Below, piece after piece: positions 27,601 through 40,359 of a DNA stretch of 64,000 nucleotides. Below the pieces are notes generated by a model that worked only from the letters and a program-made list of their open reading frames with translations, did not search any database and was not told where the DNA came from. The DNA lies in the NCBI GenBank assembly GCA_016165875.1, contig JABBOT010000010.1:13169357-13233356 (forward strand). The letters are read 5' to 3'. How positions within the stretch are numbered: the first letter of the stretch is position 1; every line of letters starts with the position of its first letter. Both the position numbers and the translations under genes were made by a program. Source of the stretch: Acanthopleura granulata. Taxonomy: Eukaryota > Mollusca > Polyplacophora > Chitonida > Chitonidae.

Positions 27601-28514
27601 ATTCTCCTTTGCTCTTATCTTCTCATAAACAATTAAACACTTCCAAAAAAAAAAAAAAAAAAAAACGCACCCAGATAAAGCACTGAAATTACTGTCTGAG
27701 TACTGTGCCTGTTCTACTGGATTGCGGAAAAACTAATCCCGTCTCAGGCTCGACAGTAGCTATAATAAATAGGGGACAGGCCTGAGATTTAACTGAAACA
27801 AACCCGGTGTCTTCCTTACAAGGAGAACATGATGGATGCTTTCAGGTGCTTTCTCTTCACACTGTAAGGAACTGCTCGTAAAATCCCGTGTCAAAGATTG
27901 TTTGCATGCCTTATAATCTCCTGTGTGAGCGCTATAAACACATAAATCTTCAAGCAAAACAGAAGGCCGTCAACATAGATTGAAAGAAAAAAGGCTACCT
28001 CCACACGTATAACAAGCACTGTGCAATCACATGAACGCAGTTTCTTCCACACTCATAGTAATGTATGATTTTAAAGTAGAGAAGATCTGCTAATAAATAA
28101 AAACCTTTATTTATTTCATGATTTCTTTGATCCTTGATGTTTGAGACAAGCCCTGGTTGTTTGTGGGAACAGTCTTCAAATATTCAATTCGATAGGTCGA
28201 ACGCTTACTGCCCATGGTGAGAGAAGGCTTTTAACCATAACTAGGGCCAGTAACAGTTTCTAAAGAAAAGAAACCCACAAAAAAATTGGTGTGCTATACT
28301 CCGAAGTTCAAGAGAAATGCCACATATGACAAACCGTCTAAAAGAAATGCATACATTTTACACGCAAAAAACTTTTGGTGTTCCAATGCACTTTTACTCT
28401 TGTTTTTAAAGTGCTTTCACCAATGTACAGAACTTGGAGCAAAGGTACTTTTATACCCCAGAGATTCTGACGATAGAGGATGGCTACTGCATTAATCAAG
28501 TCAATTCTTTGATC
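24661..28514. other. No gene recognised
   Basis: Short frames only. A 20-odd-base A run lies at 27643-27665 without a SINE or retrogene body upstream of it that I can recognise. Confidence 0.55.
26676..26698. repeat. (TA)n microsatellite
   Basis: About nine TA steps followed by ACATATG. Confidence 0.9.
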
Positions 28515-28614
28515 AGTTTCCTCTTACCATAATTGGCCGTCGTTATATAAGAGAAATATTCTTGGGTGTGGCGTACAATACCAATCAAAAAAATAAATAA
28601 ATAAATAAATAAAC
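28515..28614 (+). mobile_element. SINE, family 1, tail fragment
   Basis: Only the last ~100 bp remain: GTTTCCTCTTACCATAATTG, GCCGTCGTTATATAAGAGAA, ATATTCTTGGG, ACCAATC and a long AAAT run. Strongly 5'-truncated. Confidence 0.85.
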
Positions 28615-29772
28615 GTGAAAAAACACTTTTATCACTCAAGGAAATTATGATACTTCATATAAATTATTTACATGATAAAAATATATCTATCAAATAAACA
28701 AGTTCAAATAATCTTTTGCGGAAGTAAAGAACATGACAGAATATATATTTGGAGAGGTAATTGATACCCTGCCGAAACATGGCTACTACCTATTCTAACT
28801 TACCACTCCACAAGAGCAAAGCCACTTCTGCTGTAACTTCCGTGCAGACATTCGCTGGGCTTTTGGGCTGGACTTGGATGTTGACAGTCACTGTGTATGT
28901 AATTATCCTTGAGGGAATAAATCTGCCGAGTTTGACGTCCATTAGTTTTTGTATCAGGAACAGTACCAGCTGGTACTTTGCTTGACACACTTGATGTTTG
29001 AAAGGTCATCTCTACTTAGTAGTTTGCACACGGCCCACAATTGAAAGCGAGGTAAAATCTTGGATATATTTGAGTGCTCATTTAATAAGGGATTAGGAGC
29101 ATATCACTCACATCTGTCAATTTCCTGTTGCAAAAATTTATAATACATAGCCAGATAATGCATTTATCATGTGATGAAGACGTTGGCTCAGATGACATTT
29201 ATTCCAAGAGCATGCAATTCACTGAATCTTGTTTCACCACTGCACAACTGGGAAATCTCAAGTTACTATGGGACAGTCTTGACAGGTGTGCTTTCTGAAT
29301 GAAACATAAACCTTTATTCAAATTTCGTGCAAAGCTGCATGTAAGAATTATTCTAAACAAATACAAGATATACATGTACTCTCCTTTAGAAGTTTCCCAT
29401 CACAGCAGCATTTTTGAGCGTTCTATAATGCCGGTTTGCATTTTTCAAATATGTGCATGGTTGTATGGGGTAGAGTACAAAATAATGGCCAATATTGTCA
29501 AAAGATCAATCAATCTGTGCTGACACATTACTTGGCAAATTTGCTCTTTTTGTTCAGACATCAGCCTGTACAATCACGAGATTTGAACTTCTCCCTACAC
29601 GTACATGTTTTGAAAACTCCACGGACATTTTCTCATTTTTCACAATTGTGTACACTTTTATTCTGTTCTCTGTAGAAGCACAATGTCAGGTGCTTTTGAG
29701 GACTCATTTACTTGGGAGGTGACATGTGGAACACACTCTGACCGGCCAATAACATATCGCTTAGATCTCATT

Positions 29773-29882
29773 GGCCCTTAAGGCCCTTAGAGTTTGTAAG
29801 CTAGAGTAGCTTAAAATCCTTCATTATGGCCCTTAAGGCCCTTAGAGTTTGTAAGCTAGAGTAGCTTAAAATCCTTCATTAT
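29773..29882. repeat. Perfect 55-bp tandem duplication
   Basis: The 55-bp segment starting GGCCCTTAAGGCCCTTAGAG at 29773 is repeated without a single change at 29828-29882. Each unit also holds an internal AAGCTA-GAG-TAGCTT inverted repeat. Confidence 0.97.
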
Positions 29883-31857
29883 TGATACACACAAAGAGTT
29901 TTTGAAGATTATTTTGCTAATAAACAGTCGGACTATTGCTTTATTACCTAGCAATGGTGTAGTCCAGCAATTTAAGGCTTCAGCAGAGCAGGTCAAATCT
30001 TTCCCTTTTTCTTCAGCTTTCTTTCAGTATAAAAAAACCACTCGTTGAACATCACTTGACGAGAGCTCACCATTTTTCACATACAATCCCATGGCATGCA
30101 CTTCAAGTGTAATAAAAAAAAAAATGACACAAAGCACACAATGTCACACAATTCTGATCCCATTAATTACTGGCAATGAGGGACCAAAGCCTTCCCAATT
30201 CACTCTTGGGTGGAGCCATTAAATGCAAAACTTCAATAAAACATGTGAAAACTTCAATTCAGCAGTTTCATGGAATGATTGACATGTGTCAAAGTCATAT
30301 CCACTCCAACTGACACCCATACTACACGTGTTTATTAGATCTGGAAAAAAGGACTGGGCTGGCCAAATATAAAATCAGTAATCTTCCATTTTGATTGACA
30401 GAGGTGTTCCGGAAGTCCACAAGAGAAATATACACACTAGAAACAATACACCCTGCATGTGTTTTCCCACATCTATGATAAGGACTCCTGAAATTGTGAT
30501 GTGTTATTATTCAAGGACTAACGAAAACCGTTGAAAAGAAAACACAATGGCGCTAATAATGAATCCAGAAAACATTTTATTTCACTTGATATGACCAAAG
30601 CTTTGAATTTCAGCACTTTTTACATGTACCTATACATACACTCATTAGCACTCCAAAAACGAGCATGTCACCCATAGCCTGAGAATCATCTCAGCATTTG
30701 TACTGAAGCTGAGGCCAACCTCAAACAACAATCTCACACAGGCTGTTCATATCATACAAGGTATACATATTTAAAACATCATTTTGGTCAGCCATGACTT
30801 CTGACAAATTAAACAGTATCACATTTCAAAGGACAATATCAGTTTTGTGGTTCTTGTATTTCACACAATGTGCTGTAAAACATAGAGATATCGAACAGGT
30901 AGTAAACAAGTTTCGGTGTGCTATTGTGAAAGGAATTGGGAAGGTTGTAAACAGTGCTGTAAGAACTTCATGTAAGGCCATATCAATTCCAGCCATTGTT
31001 TAACACAGTGTTTACATCAAGAACCACCAGTGCAAGATGCATGGTGAGACAGCCAGAAGTTTTTCTACAACAAGCAAAGCAAAACCAACCTCTTTTTATT
31101 TTGACGTAGCTCTCTTTGTACTCAGATGCAATGCAGTAAGATACAAAGTTGGATTATTAACCCTCTCCCCCCCCTTTTTTCCACCCATCCATTCCATGAT
31201 GTCAAACACAGCTGAAGAGCATGTTTTCTTTAACTGCAAAGCATGGTCACATTCAATTTTTAAGCAAATGAATGCCGCACACTGTTTCATCCCACATTCC
31301 ATGATCAAAACTAGAGCTTCTTTTATTATCTACTTACAATGTATGAAAATCTTGATGCGTAAAACACACACCAAAATTGACATAGCCTTACAACCTGAAA
31401 ATACTTCCCATCTACCATACTGTTTGATTGCAGCTCAGACATATGTACAAAGTATACCTTTGTGAACACCTGTAATCTGTCTGCTTTGTTAGTTAATAGA
31501 AAACGCCTTCGTATTAAAGTGCATACAGGTGTATCAACATGTCTGCATTTATTAACAAGTAATCAGATTCTCAATGTATTTTGCATGCCCTCCAACAAAT
31601 GAAAAACTAACAACAAAACTAACAACTTCATGAAACCCACCAATACTGGATCACAACCCTGTAGGCATTTTACTTACATTTTCATAACAATACGTAACAT
31701 TAATGTAACATTTTATTTACAAGCTCATATTTATTCCAATATTTGAAGACATGCTAACACTGAAGACATTACAACTACTTGAAAGCTCATGTCCAATTAA
31801 GTTATATGTATAATACCAATTTCAAAATAAAGAACAATCAAAATGTTACAAGACTGC

Positions 31858-31924
31858 ATCATAAAATGTATTTGGCCGTGTTTCCAGATATCATAAAATG
31901 TATTTGGCCATGTTTCCAGATATC
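31858..31924. repeat. 32-bp tandem duplication with one mismatch
   Basis: ATCATAAAATGTATTTGGCC and the following TGTTTCCAGAT (one G/A difference) occur at 31858-31889 and again at 31890-31921, followed by the start of a third unit (ATC). Confidence 0.95.
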
Positions 31925-33188
31925 TTGAGGCTGTGCCTCAGTTTGAGCAGAGCAGGGTATTTCATTGTTGTACAAAAAGCTCAAAATGAAAGGTAACATG
32001 CAGTACTAATTGAAATGATCCACTTCAAACAGTTAATCAGTATAGTAACAATTTTCAGCCTAACCTTAAGGTACAGGACTACTTTTCATGAGGCACTTTA
32101 CCTGGCATGCTTACAGGAGATAGAATATCTATAAAATTGTCTTCTGATCATAAAAAAGGTAAAAACCGAAATGAGTAAAACCGCTGACTTTCAAATCATC
32201 TTGACACATCCCATAGCTGTATTCTACCAGAAGATTATCTAAGATGAATTCATTTGGTGGGAAAAAAAATGGCTGCTGGATAATGTAAATATCATATCAT
32301 AGATAAGTGTGTATCTTATCTTATCCTGGAAAGTGTATCACCTTCACACAGGTCCCGCTCGACCTTACAACTTGGAGAAAATGCTGACTGACGACTCTAA
32401 GCATCTTAAGAACATCAAGGAACTGAGATTATCTGATCAGACACTGGTTTCACTCTGTATATTCTGGCTTGTGATCACCAACAAACTCCTGACTCAACAA
32501 TTTCTTGGTGAAACATTCCATCCAATTATAGGTGAAATTGGGGACGGCCATTACATAACCACACTCCAAATCACATACTTAATTTCTCAATTTTTTTTTC
32601 TCTCTTAAGGCTTTCTACAGTACTTCATATGGTCTAACATTTCCCCCCCCCAAAAGTGGATTTTATCAAACCTACGCAAACCTTTTTAAGATCAAAAGAC
32701 CTCTCAGCAATAATCCAGCAAAAATCTGTGCCACTCATTCAAGGGAGAAATTTTGGGTCATTTACCGAATGCAGTCAGAATTTCCAAAATGTTTTATGGG
32801 CTCTGTATTGCAGGATCATATGACATTTTAATGCTAGGATAGGCGCCTTACCAAATCATGGAATGGCAATTTGTCACATACGCCATGAACTGCCAGCACA
32901 CTGAATTTAATGAAAAGGCCATCAAAAACACCACCTTAATAGCATCTCAGAACTGATGTCCGAACTGTACAACATACTGTGATTACTAATGCAATTTCTT
33001 TGCTGTACAGGACAGCAGGTATATATATAGAACTTGCATCAGGCTGTGCTGAAGAATGATCATGGCATATCAGATCACATGTATGGAATCAGTGTACAGG
33101 TATGATCAATAACACCTGTAAGTAAAATAAAAGCATGTCCAGGAATATTAACATAATTATCACAATTCTTGTAGACCTATGTTTCACA

Positions 33189-33216
33189 GTTATTTATTTA
33201 TTTATTTACTTACTTA
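33189..33216. repeat. (TTTA)n simple repeat
   Basis: TTATTTATTTATTTACTTAC; could be the complement of an AAAT SINE tail, but no SINE body follows it on the higher-coordinate side. Confidence 0.7.
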
Positions 33217-34161
33217 TTTGTTTTGGGGTTTTTTTTAATGCTAAGAAAATGTGATACCTAGCCGAGAATCTTTAATACGGGTTTTTCAATATCTGCAATA
33301 CAGATCACAGCCAAGGAGCTATGCACGTTAAAATAGTGGTACTTAAAAATAGCTTAGCATGGGGAAAATCCGTGCAAAATGAACCAAGATATGTATGAAC
33401 TGCATAAAACTGAGATAAACTATTTTCACCAAGACATTCCGTGTTCTTCTGCCAAATTTTTTCACATTCTGTAGCCTTTACGACCAGTAAATCCAAGATA
33501 ATTCACACTTATGACTTCCACTCACACGTGTTGTATACAATCTTATCCAAGTATCCAAGTTGTTGCTCTACACGCTTACGCATTGTTGACCTTTATGCAA
33601 ATTGATTGTTTAGTATGGATGTAAATTTCACGATATGATATCACGGAAAGGTCAACCCACGAAGAGCGTGCGTGTCGACGTTAGACACAGATTTATAAAA
33701 CATGGCAGCATGTGCCATTTTATTTTCAACTTGGGCTAAAACTTACATGAGAATGGCGCGATAACATTAAGTAGCGATTGTGGCTACATGTGCCGAAATA
33801 TTTCAGCTTTCAAAATTCAGGTGCTTTAAGTGTATTCCAGGAGAATCTAGCAGAATTGACCAAGGGGGTGGCACCTTACAAGCATTTTACCTGTATCGGG
33901 TCCACATAGCCCTGGACTAAGGGTGGCCAGTGGGCTAATGTCTTGGGCTAATGTGATACCATGTACTTCTAAGTTAATTCATTTGATAACAGAAACTAAT
34001 ACTGAATGAGTTCAGATGTGCAACTTAACTACAGTGACAATTAAAATGTAACTGACAGCTCTACCAACTTGACCTTCCGTATGTTTCAGGCTAGTATGAA
34101 AGTACTTTTTACCTTGATTTAATACTAAGACACTGAATGTTATTTTTGTTGTTTTTTTCAG

Positions 34162-34185
34162 CGCTTCTTAGCTTGAGCGATCAAG
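34162..34185 (+). other. Candidate 24-nt microexon
   Basis: A very strong acceptor (TTTTTGTTGTTTTTTTCAG) is followed after 24 nt by a donor (TCAAG then GTAATAAT). Length is a multiple of three and one frame (CTT CTT AGC TTG AGC GAT CAA) has no stop. No host gene can be identified. Confidence 0.18.
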
Positions 34186-36977
34186 GTAATAATTGTAACT
34201 TGAAGTATACTCTTTGAGACTATTTAGGAGTAAGTTTATAAAGCCAAAAAGACTACTTTCAGTTAAAAAAAAAAGTTCTTAATTGAAAACAACGTACATT
34301 TAAGAAGTAAGGACTTTTACTTTTCAGAAAAGAAATTATCACAGTTAATGCAAAATACTTAAATTTTTAGTCTTGCTGATTTCAAGAATGCTCTTTGAAT
34401 TCAGGAAAACAAGTTACATGTTTAGCTAAATAATAGCCACACACTGGAAGATTTCAAACTGCTATGATATCACCAATACAACCAATGATCAAGTTCATTA
34501 ACCAAGAATAATGCAGCAGATTTGCTCATTTCTGTGAATGTTTTTGTCACAGAAGCAATGCCACCTGGTGGTGAAATGGAGCACTAAGATCTATCAGCAG
34601 AGGGTAGATTCAGCAGGAACCATACCGCATTTCTAGATGCACCTTTAATCACAGACAGCTCGCCAGAGCCGAAAGACTGACAATGTCAGTCCATAGGTCA
34701 CAAATCAAGCGTACTTAATTGCCCAATCTATGAAAAAGATGGCATTTGGGAAGCAGACCAATGTATTGCCTGACAGAATCTCATCATCATCACACATACC
34801 ACACAAATAAAACCTCAAAACTGAATGCAATCACTGTGGACATGCTTATCCAATATAATTTGGAGGTGTGAAATGTATTAAGATTCCACTTATATTTCAT
34901 TTATAACTCCATAACAGTGGATAAAATGTTACAAACAATCATTTAATAAAGTGTCTGAAATAATGAACATTTGCATGACAGGCATCATTACTATTTTTGC
35001 AGTCTTTAAAATGAGCGAATGCCCAAACACCCCTGCCTGTTGTACACTTTGAATTTCTGGTTATTTTACGTATATATCTGCATGGCACCTACATCCAAAT
35101 AATGGTCCCTCCATGTTAGTCTGCTAGAAGTATAGTTTTCTCATCCAGCCGTTTGGCCTTTAACCAATGAAGTTGCAGGCAGAGACCAGAGAGCCATAAC
35201 ATAAGCTGGGAAGTGTAGAGCATCCATGGGCGCTTCCCACATTTCACTGTGAGAGATGTCATCTGAAGTAGAATCTAATTTACAGAAAGCTGCTTGATAA
35301 TTTCTCTGTGAATCAATACACTGGTTGAACTCATGACAACAGTACATTTCACATGCACTGGAGGCGATTACTGGCTAATGATAATTTCAGACAGACAAAT
35401 TAGCAACTGAGGCCTAGAAACTAAACTTGTGTTCTGTAGAAATCGCAATTAATTAAAATAAAACATGAGGTAATAGAAATGATGAACACTGGCCAGTTTT
35501 GAGCAAATGCCACATCATATTTTAAGCAGGTTTGCCAAAAAAATATTAATTACCTTACACTGTTAAATTAACTTCAGTATGGTCCACTTGGATGATCAAT
35601 ACTAGATTATTCTTGGTACTTAATAAGCTGGGACACTGATTCATGTCTGGAAAATTATAACTTGTGAATTGGGTATTTAAAGTCCAGGCTAACGGATGAT
35701 GCAATTAATTTGTGCACATTTGTTGGGTAATGCATACATGCTGTTTCCAAACTCCATTTGTCATAAATGTAATTACCTAGTGCATTTAGTCGTAATGATT
35801 CTCACAATAATATCAGAACTGATTTTCTAGTAATTATGTCAGCATTCAAGTTATTGTTTCATTATATGATTATGATTCATATTAATAAACATAAAAGCAG
35901 GCAGACTAAATGACTGTTCAATGATCATCTGCCTGATAACCTAAACCACACAAAGGAAACAATAGTAGCTTGATGACCTGCCAAATGTCCTATTGTACTC
36001 GGTTACAAATGTCCCGTAGTAACCAGTTACTGTGATAGGATCTGTGGCGATGAACAATTGTCAATCTTTGAAGAAGAACTGTTTGGCTGATAACAATAAC
36101 CAAGCTGTGTGGCACAAAACAAAAGTCAGACTGTACACATACCCGTATATGAACAAGTTTGGGTCCGCACGTTATCCAATCACCAGTGAACACAAGAATG
36201 ATTGACATGGATAGGCAATGGGTCAATGTCAGTACCATATTTGATCACTAGATTACCACAGTCACACGACAGCTTTAAGCAGACACCATAGTCAACAGCC
36301 AACAGCAAATGGTATAAGGAACACTTTTATAGCATAAAAGCCCCCACTGGTCAATCAATATAGAGACAGCTTTCTTTGTGCACAAACTAGACAAAATCGG
36401 CTTCTTCACAACAGGTGTCTTAGTCATCAAAAGCCAAGGTATAACTTGAAAACACAATTTCTTGCATTTTCAGACAAAATCTCACTTCAGTTTTAAGAGC
36501 ATTCATTATTATAAACTCAAGCAACATCTGTTTACACCCTCGAATTATTCACTCTGGATGTTGTCGAGATCGGACATTCAATTTTTTCCGACAATTTCCA
36601 GCTGATTTTTTTCATGATCCAGGATTCCTTTCACGTTTCAGTTTCCTGCAATTGTATTCCTAGCTTGCAAGACAGCTGGTGGAAACCTTGAAAAGTCTCC
36701 TGAAAAATACTGAACGTGCTAACAGGGCACATGATAAATCCCAAAGCTGAGGACTAAACATTACTGGATGTACAGGTGCATTTCTCTGGGAGCATTATCT
36801 TCACATGTGTAACCAAAATTTTGGATTGCAATGTCCAGGCAGAGGAAAAATATGCAAAACATTTGGAAACGTCCATCCAAGTTTCCTCAGCAGAAAATAA
36901 AGCCTAAGACAGGTATACATATTGTTCATCCTCCTGGGGAATCGCGATTTGCGCTGGATGTAGGGCAATTGGGTAGG

Positions 36978-38114
36978 TTACAAGGAACAGTTACTCGTCA
37001 CATCCGTCTGACACTGGTCCAGATGTATCGACTCCTTCTCCCGCAGGACTGTAGAATTGCATGCAGTAGGCGAACGCTTCCAGCAACAGCGGTTAACTTT
37101 CGGCTTTTCCTGAATACGAATACACCTAAGGCAAGCTTCGCGAAGCACGGGTTCCATAATTCCATAAACCAAAGGGTTAGCGCTGTTGGCGATCGCGTAG
37201 AGAACCGATATCCACACATAAAAGTCTGGACTGAGATTCATCTTGTGGTCAACGGCCCGTGTAATCCCATATGGTAGGTATCCCAGCATGATGACCAAAA
37301 ACACCATGCCAAACATCTTGGTGATCCGGATCTCTCTGGCCAGCCAGTTCCGGCTGCTCGGCCGCACACGCATGGCCGAGGTGTGCACTTTGATGAATAT
37401 ACACACGTAGCAAATTATAAGGACCACTGAAGGTATCACCATGAGCACAATGCCAACGAGCAAAGTTGTAAAACCAAATTCTTTCTTTATAAGACAACGG
37501 AGAAGTTCGGGTTCATAATATGTCATGTGGCCGAGGTTTGGCTGTATTAGAAATAAAAGGGGCACTATCCTGGTTACTGCCAAGACTACTATGGTATACG
37601 CTTTCTTAGAAATGTGCTGATACCACGGATGTAAGATGACGACGATGAAGCGATGGATGGCAATGAGACTGGTATGCCACAGAGAGCAGCCCATGAGAAT
37701 GTAGTTAAAATGAACCACTGCTTCACAGATGCCCATTCCTAAGTGCCACCCGCCCGACAAATAAGACACCAAAACAGACACGTTGCTCACGCATAAATTC
37801 ATTATGTCATTAATACACAGGCTGACAATGAAAATATTGATAATGTTATCAAGGCTTTTCTTCTGCACCAAGAAAGTGATAACGTACAAATTACCCAGCA
37901 GACCGCTGGCTAAGGCCACAGACATGATCGCCGAGCCAATCTTCAAGGCCAGAGGTGATGGCCCCACACCACTGTTGAAAAGCGTCGTGTTAAACGTGTA
38001 ATGCTGCATGGTCAAGTTACCACTGTACATCATTAGTCTGAGTGCTCTGAACCAGTTACCAGTTATATATACACTGTATGTCAACTTTTGTACAAAGCTG
38101 TTCAAGATAAACAC
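36978..38114 (-). CDS. Class A (rhodopsin-like) G-protein-coupled receptor, orphan, single exon
   Basis: A 378-residue open frame encodes a complete seven-helix receptor for an unknown extracellular ligand, expected in the plasma membrane. Approximate helices: TM1 57-83 (G74-N75), TM2 90-116 (D103), TM3 127-160, TM4 171-191, TM5 213-243 (P228, Y236), TM6 262-288 (P281), TM7 298-320 (N313-P-L-V-Y317). C130 and C207 are placed for the TM3-ECL2 disulfide, and W123-x-x-G126 is the usual ECL1 motif. Sequons at N33 and N42 lie in the extracellular N-terminus; C328 and C331 after TM7 may be palmitoylated. Oddities: H154-R155-F156 replaces D/ERY, the TM6 motif reads GYLP rather than CWxP, and TM4 lacks its usual Trp. 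The start is uncertain: Met28 (codon at 38033-38031) gives a more typical ~30-residue N-terminus, so residues 1-27 may be non-coding. Overall look suggests the melatonin-receptor/moody/Tre1 neighbourhood, but that is an impression, not an alignment. No AATAAA was seen on this strand between the stop and 36301. Confidence 0.93.
   Translation of the reverse strand: MFILNSFVQKLTYSVYITGNWFRALRLMMYSGNLTMQHYTFNTTLFNSGVGPSPLALKIGSAIMSVALASGLLGNLYVITFLVQKKSLDNIINIFIVSLCINDIMNLCVSNVSVLVSYLSGGWHLGMGICEAVVHFNYILMGCSLWHTSLIAIHRFIVVILHPWYQHISKKAYTIVVLAVTRIVPLLFLIQPNLGHMTYYEPELLRCLIKKEFGFTTLLVGIVLMVIPSVVLIICYVCIFIKVHTSAMRVRPSSRNWLAREIRITKMFGMVFLVIMLGYLPYGITRAVDHKMNLSPDFYVWISVLYAIANSANPLVYGIMEPVLREACLRCIRIQEKPKVNRCCWKRSPTACNSTVLREKESIHLDQCQTDVTSNCSL
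38062..38072 (-). promoter_or_regulatory. Possible TATA-like element just upstream of Met28 of the GPCR
   Basis: On the minus strand the sequence GTATATATAAC lies about 30 nt before the second candidate start codon of the receptor. If it worked as a TATA box, transcription would begin almost at that ATG, which leaves very little 5' UTR. Such AT runs are frequent in this AT-rich DNA, so this is weak. Confidence 0.15.
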
Positions 38115-39745
38115 TTAGTGCTTGTGCAATAATCCAGTCCTCCATTTACAACGCCAGAATTTTCCTCACCTCGAACTACAGTCTGCAACTCACCAATACA
38201 CTCTTAAGAGTCTGGCCGTCTATGAAGCCCTCAGCAGCAGGTGTCCAGTCGGCAATCGCTAAATGCTCGAGGGAGGTTTTACCTGGCCCTCAAGGCCTCA
38301 AATTCTGTGATGTCCTTAACTGTCCATATCTCTTTCCCAGTATTGTTCACTTTGAGCGAAGAATCAATGAAACCATGAATATATTACCAACCTGTCATTA
38401 CTCCTTCCTTGTGACATGTCCCATGGCTTTGTCCAAATTTCACGTTGCCCTTCTCTAATTGTATCTCTCTGAGAAGAATGATAATATAAATATGCCAACC
38501 TTTCTCACTTGTCAGCTTCGGCAAACAAAGAAAACTCCTGCCAAAGTTCATTCTTCCCTGGTATTTTCCTCTGAGGACAAAACAGCCATTGGCAGGCAAG
38601 CATCTCTCTGCAGCACATCCTGTTTGTCACCTGTGTTTGGAGCGTAATAAATTGCAGGTAAAATCGCTCCTTTTGTTCTCTCAAATTTATCTTCCAGTCA
38701 AGAGCAGCACACATCCAAACAGTAAAAAAACTCAACAGGCTTGGTAGTTATATCAGAAAGGTTGTCTCATTGCTAGACTGCAGGGTGGAGAACTGTCCAT
38801 GAGCTAAGGCTGAGCAGTATGAGCACATAACTGATGCCCACCATAACCTCCCTCTTAGGCAGAATTCAGCCAGCCCACGAACAGAGGGGGGAAGTTTGAG
38901 GTGAATTATCCGTCGCTGATTTGCGGAGGCTGATCGTTCACCACTGAACACTGGTTCGCAGAAAATTGATCTCCAATAGTTCACAGTTAATAAAGGTTGG
39001 TACAGTAAATGAAGGGTGCTTTGAGTGACAGGCCATTCTGAGCTGGCCAGTTCTAAGCAGCTGATAGGTTGGACTGGCACTTCTATGCACCAATCTGAGC
39101 CCTTTAATCCTCACAAGTGTTGTGCTGCCTTTGGCTAACCTGACAAGGCCAGTGTCAACACACAGCATTCAGACATCAACACAGCCATACCTGCCCGCTC
39201 TACAAAAACCTTACACATCTGACTACACAGTTACACCTTCCAAACAAGAATCTTTACCCATGTGCACAGTTTCTCAGCATATATCCAGTTTCTTTGTCAA
39301 ATCAGTCTAATTGCAACAGATCTACTACGCCAGAGTAATCATCCATCAGTAAGCTTTTATCTACAAGTACATCAAATCTAATAACACAAAGCATACCAAT
39401 CTGTGTCATGTATACACTTGTCCATAGAGAGAGTGTAAGGCATCTGGTAGTGCATCAAAGGATGCTGCCAATAAATGCAACATGCTGCTTCATGTTACCA
39501 CTAATATTAAGAATGCATCTGTCAAGCTGGTGCAAGGTTCATTATCATTATTGATTTTACTATTAATTACAAACGTGACATTTTGTACAAACAAAGTATA
39601 TGTGGTAAGAGGTCAGCACTTGAGCTTCTTCAGGGACTATATTTACAGCAAAATACCAGTACCCATATAATGCAATCCTGAATAGTGATAACATTGCTAC
39701 ATAAAAGGGTTATGGTCAGTACATACACGCTGTGTTTAACCAAAG
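38115..39745. other. Upstream region of the GPCR; no gene recognised
   Basis: A 110-codon minus-strand frame at 38748-39080 shows no domain. No second receptor-like frame is present, so the GPCR is not part of a visible tandem cluster here. Confidence 0.55.
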
Positions 39746-39905
39746 GTTTAGCATTTTTCAAATGACACGTTTTGTTCGACTTTTGAATGACTAATCCAAA
39801 TTATAGGACCACTAAAACGGGTTTTCATTGTGAAGTTCGATTGGCATGTTGGCATCAAAAGTCTATATGTGCTTCTGAAACTGCATTTCTACATGATAAA
39901 CTTTA
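39746..39905 (+). repeat. R3 dispersed repeat, copy C
   Basis: Shares TTTAGCATTTTTCAAATG, GACACGTTTTGTTCGAC, a TTTTCATTGTGAAGTTCGAT block and TATGTGCTTCTGAAACTGCA with copies A and B. It is somewhat shorter in the middle. Confidence 0.7.
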
Positions 39906-40359
39906 TTTAATAATTATTTAATATATATTTAATATATATACATATATTTAATAATTGACAATGGAGTGTATAATGTGTTACTGCATGTTTTTTTCTTACC
40001 TAAACAACAACCATCAGACTTGTAAACTGACAAAAAAGCCTAGTGTGCCTTGTGAACCACTCCCCTTTACCTGGGTACCTATATGTAACAACCCTCCCTA
40101 CCTAAAGCTTTAGCCATTAAGTAGTGAGAGTTGGGCTTGAACCCACAGCCTCATGGCCTCAGGGCGTGATGACCAGGACCAGCCTTATTTCACTTATAAC
40201 ACAATTCTCAAGTTTAGGATTTCCAGAAACCAGGTATTTATATCCAGACAAACCAACACATGCCCTTTAAATCAATCTGCATTGGATTGTTGCCATGCGA
40301 ATGACCCAACCTAATAGCCCACTTAGTCATCAACTACTGCACACAAAATATGTAATAGA

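Larger units (their letters stand above)
28615..36977. other. No gene recognised apart from the duplications and microexon candidate listed
   Basis: The 142-codon frame at 31037-31465 is long for this DNA but shows no domain, hydrophobic pattern or splice context. The segment from 32352 follows a fair acceptor and reads PYNLEKMLTDDSKHL, but lacks a good donor. Confidence 0.55.

Noticed and set aside
31037..31465. 142-codon plus-strand frame
   Set aside because: No domain, no membrane pattern, no splice context; length alone is not enough in 64 kb read in six frames.
32352..32444. Exon-like segment (PYNLEKMLTDDSKHL)
   Set aside because: The acceptor is fair but there is no good donor in range, and no family is recognisable.
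36831..37277. 148-codon plus-strand frame
   Set aside because: It lies antisense to the last third of the GPCR, whose motifs are clear; this frame has no recognisable domain and is a shadow.
40128..40190. Possible third tRNA-like head (GGTTCAAGCCC on the minus strand)
   Set aside because: The B box matches, but no convincing A box or SINE body is attached.
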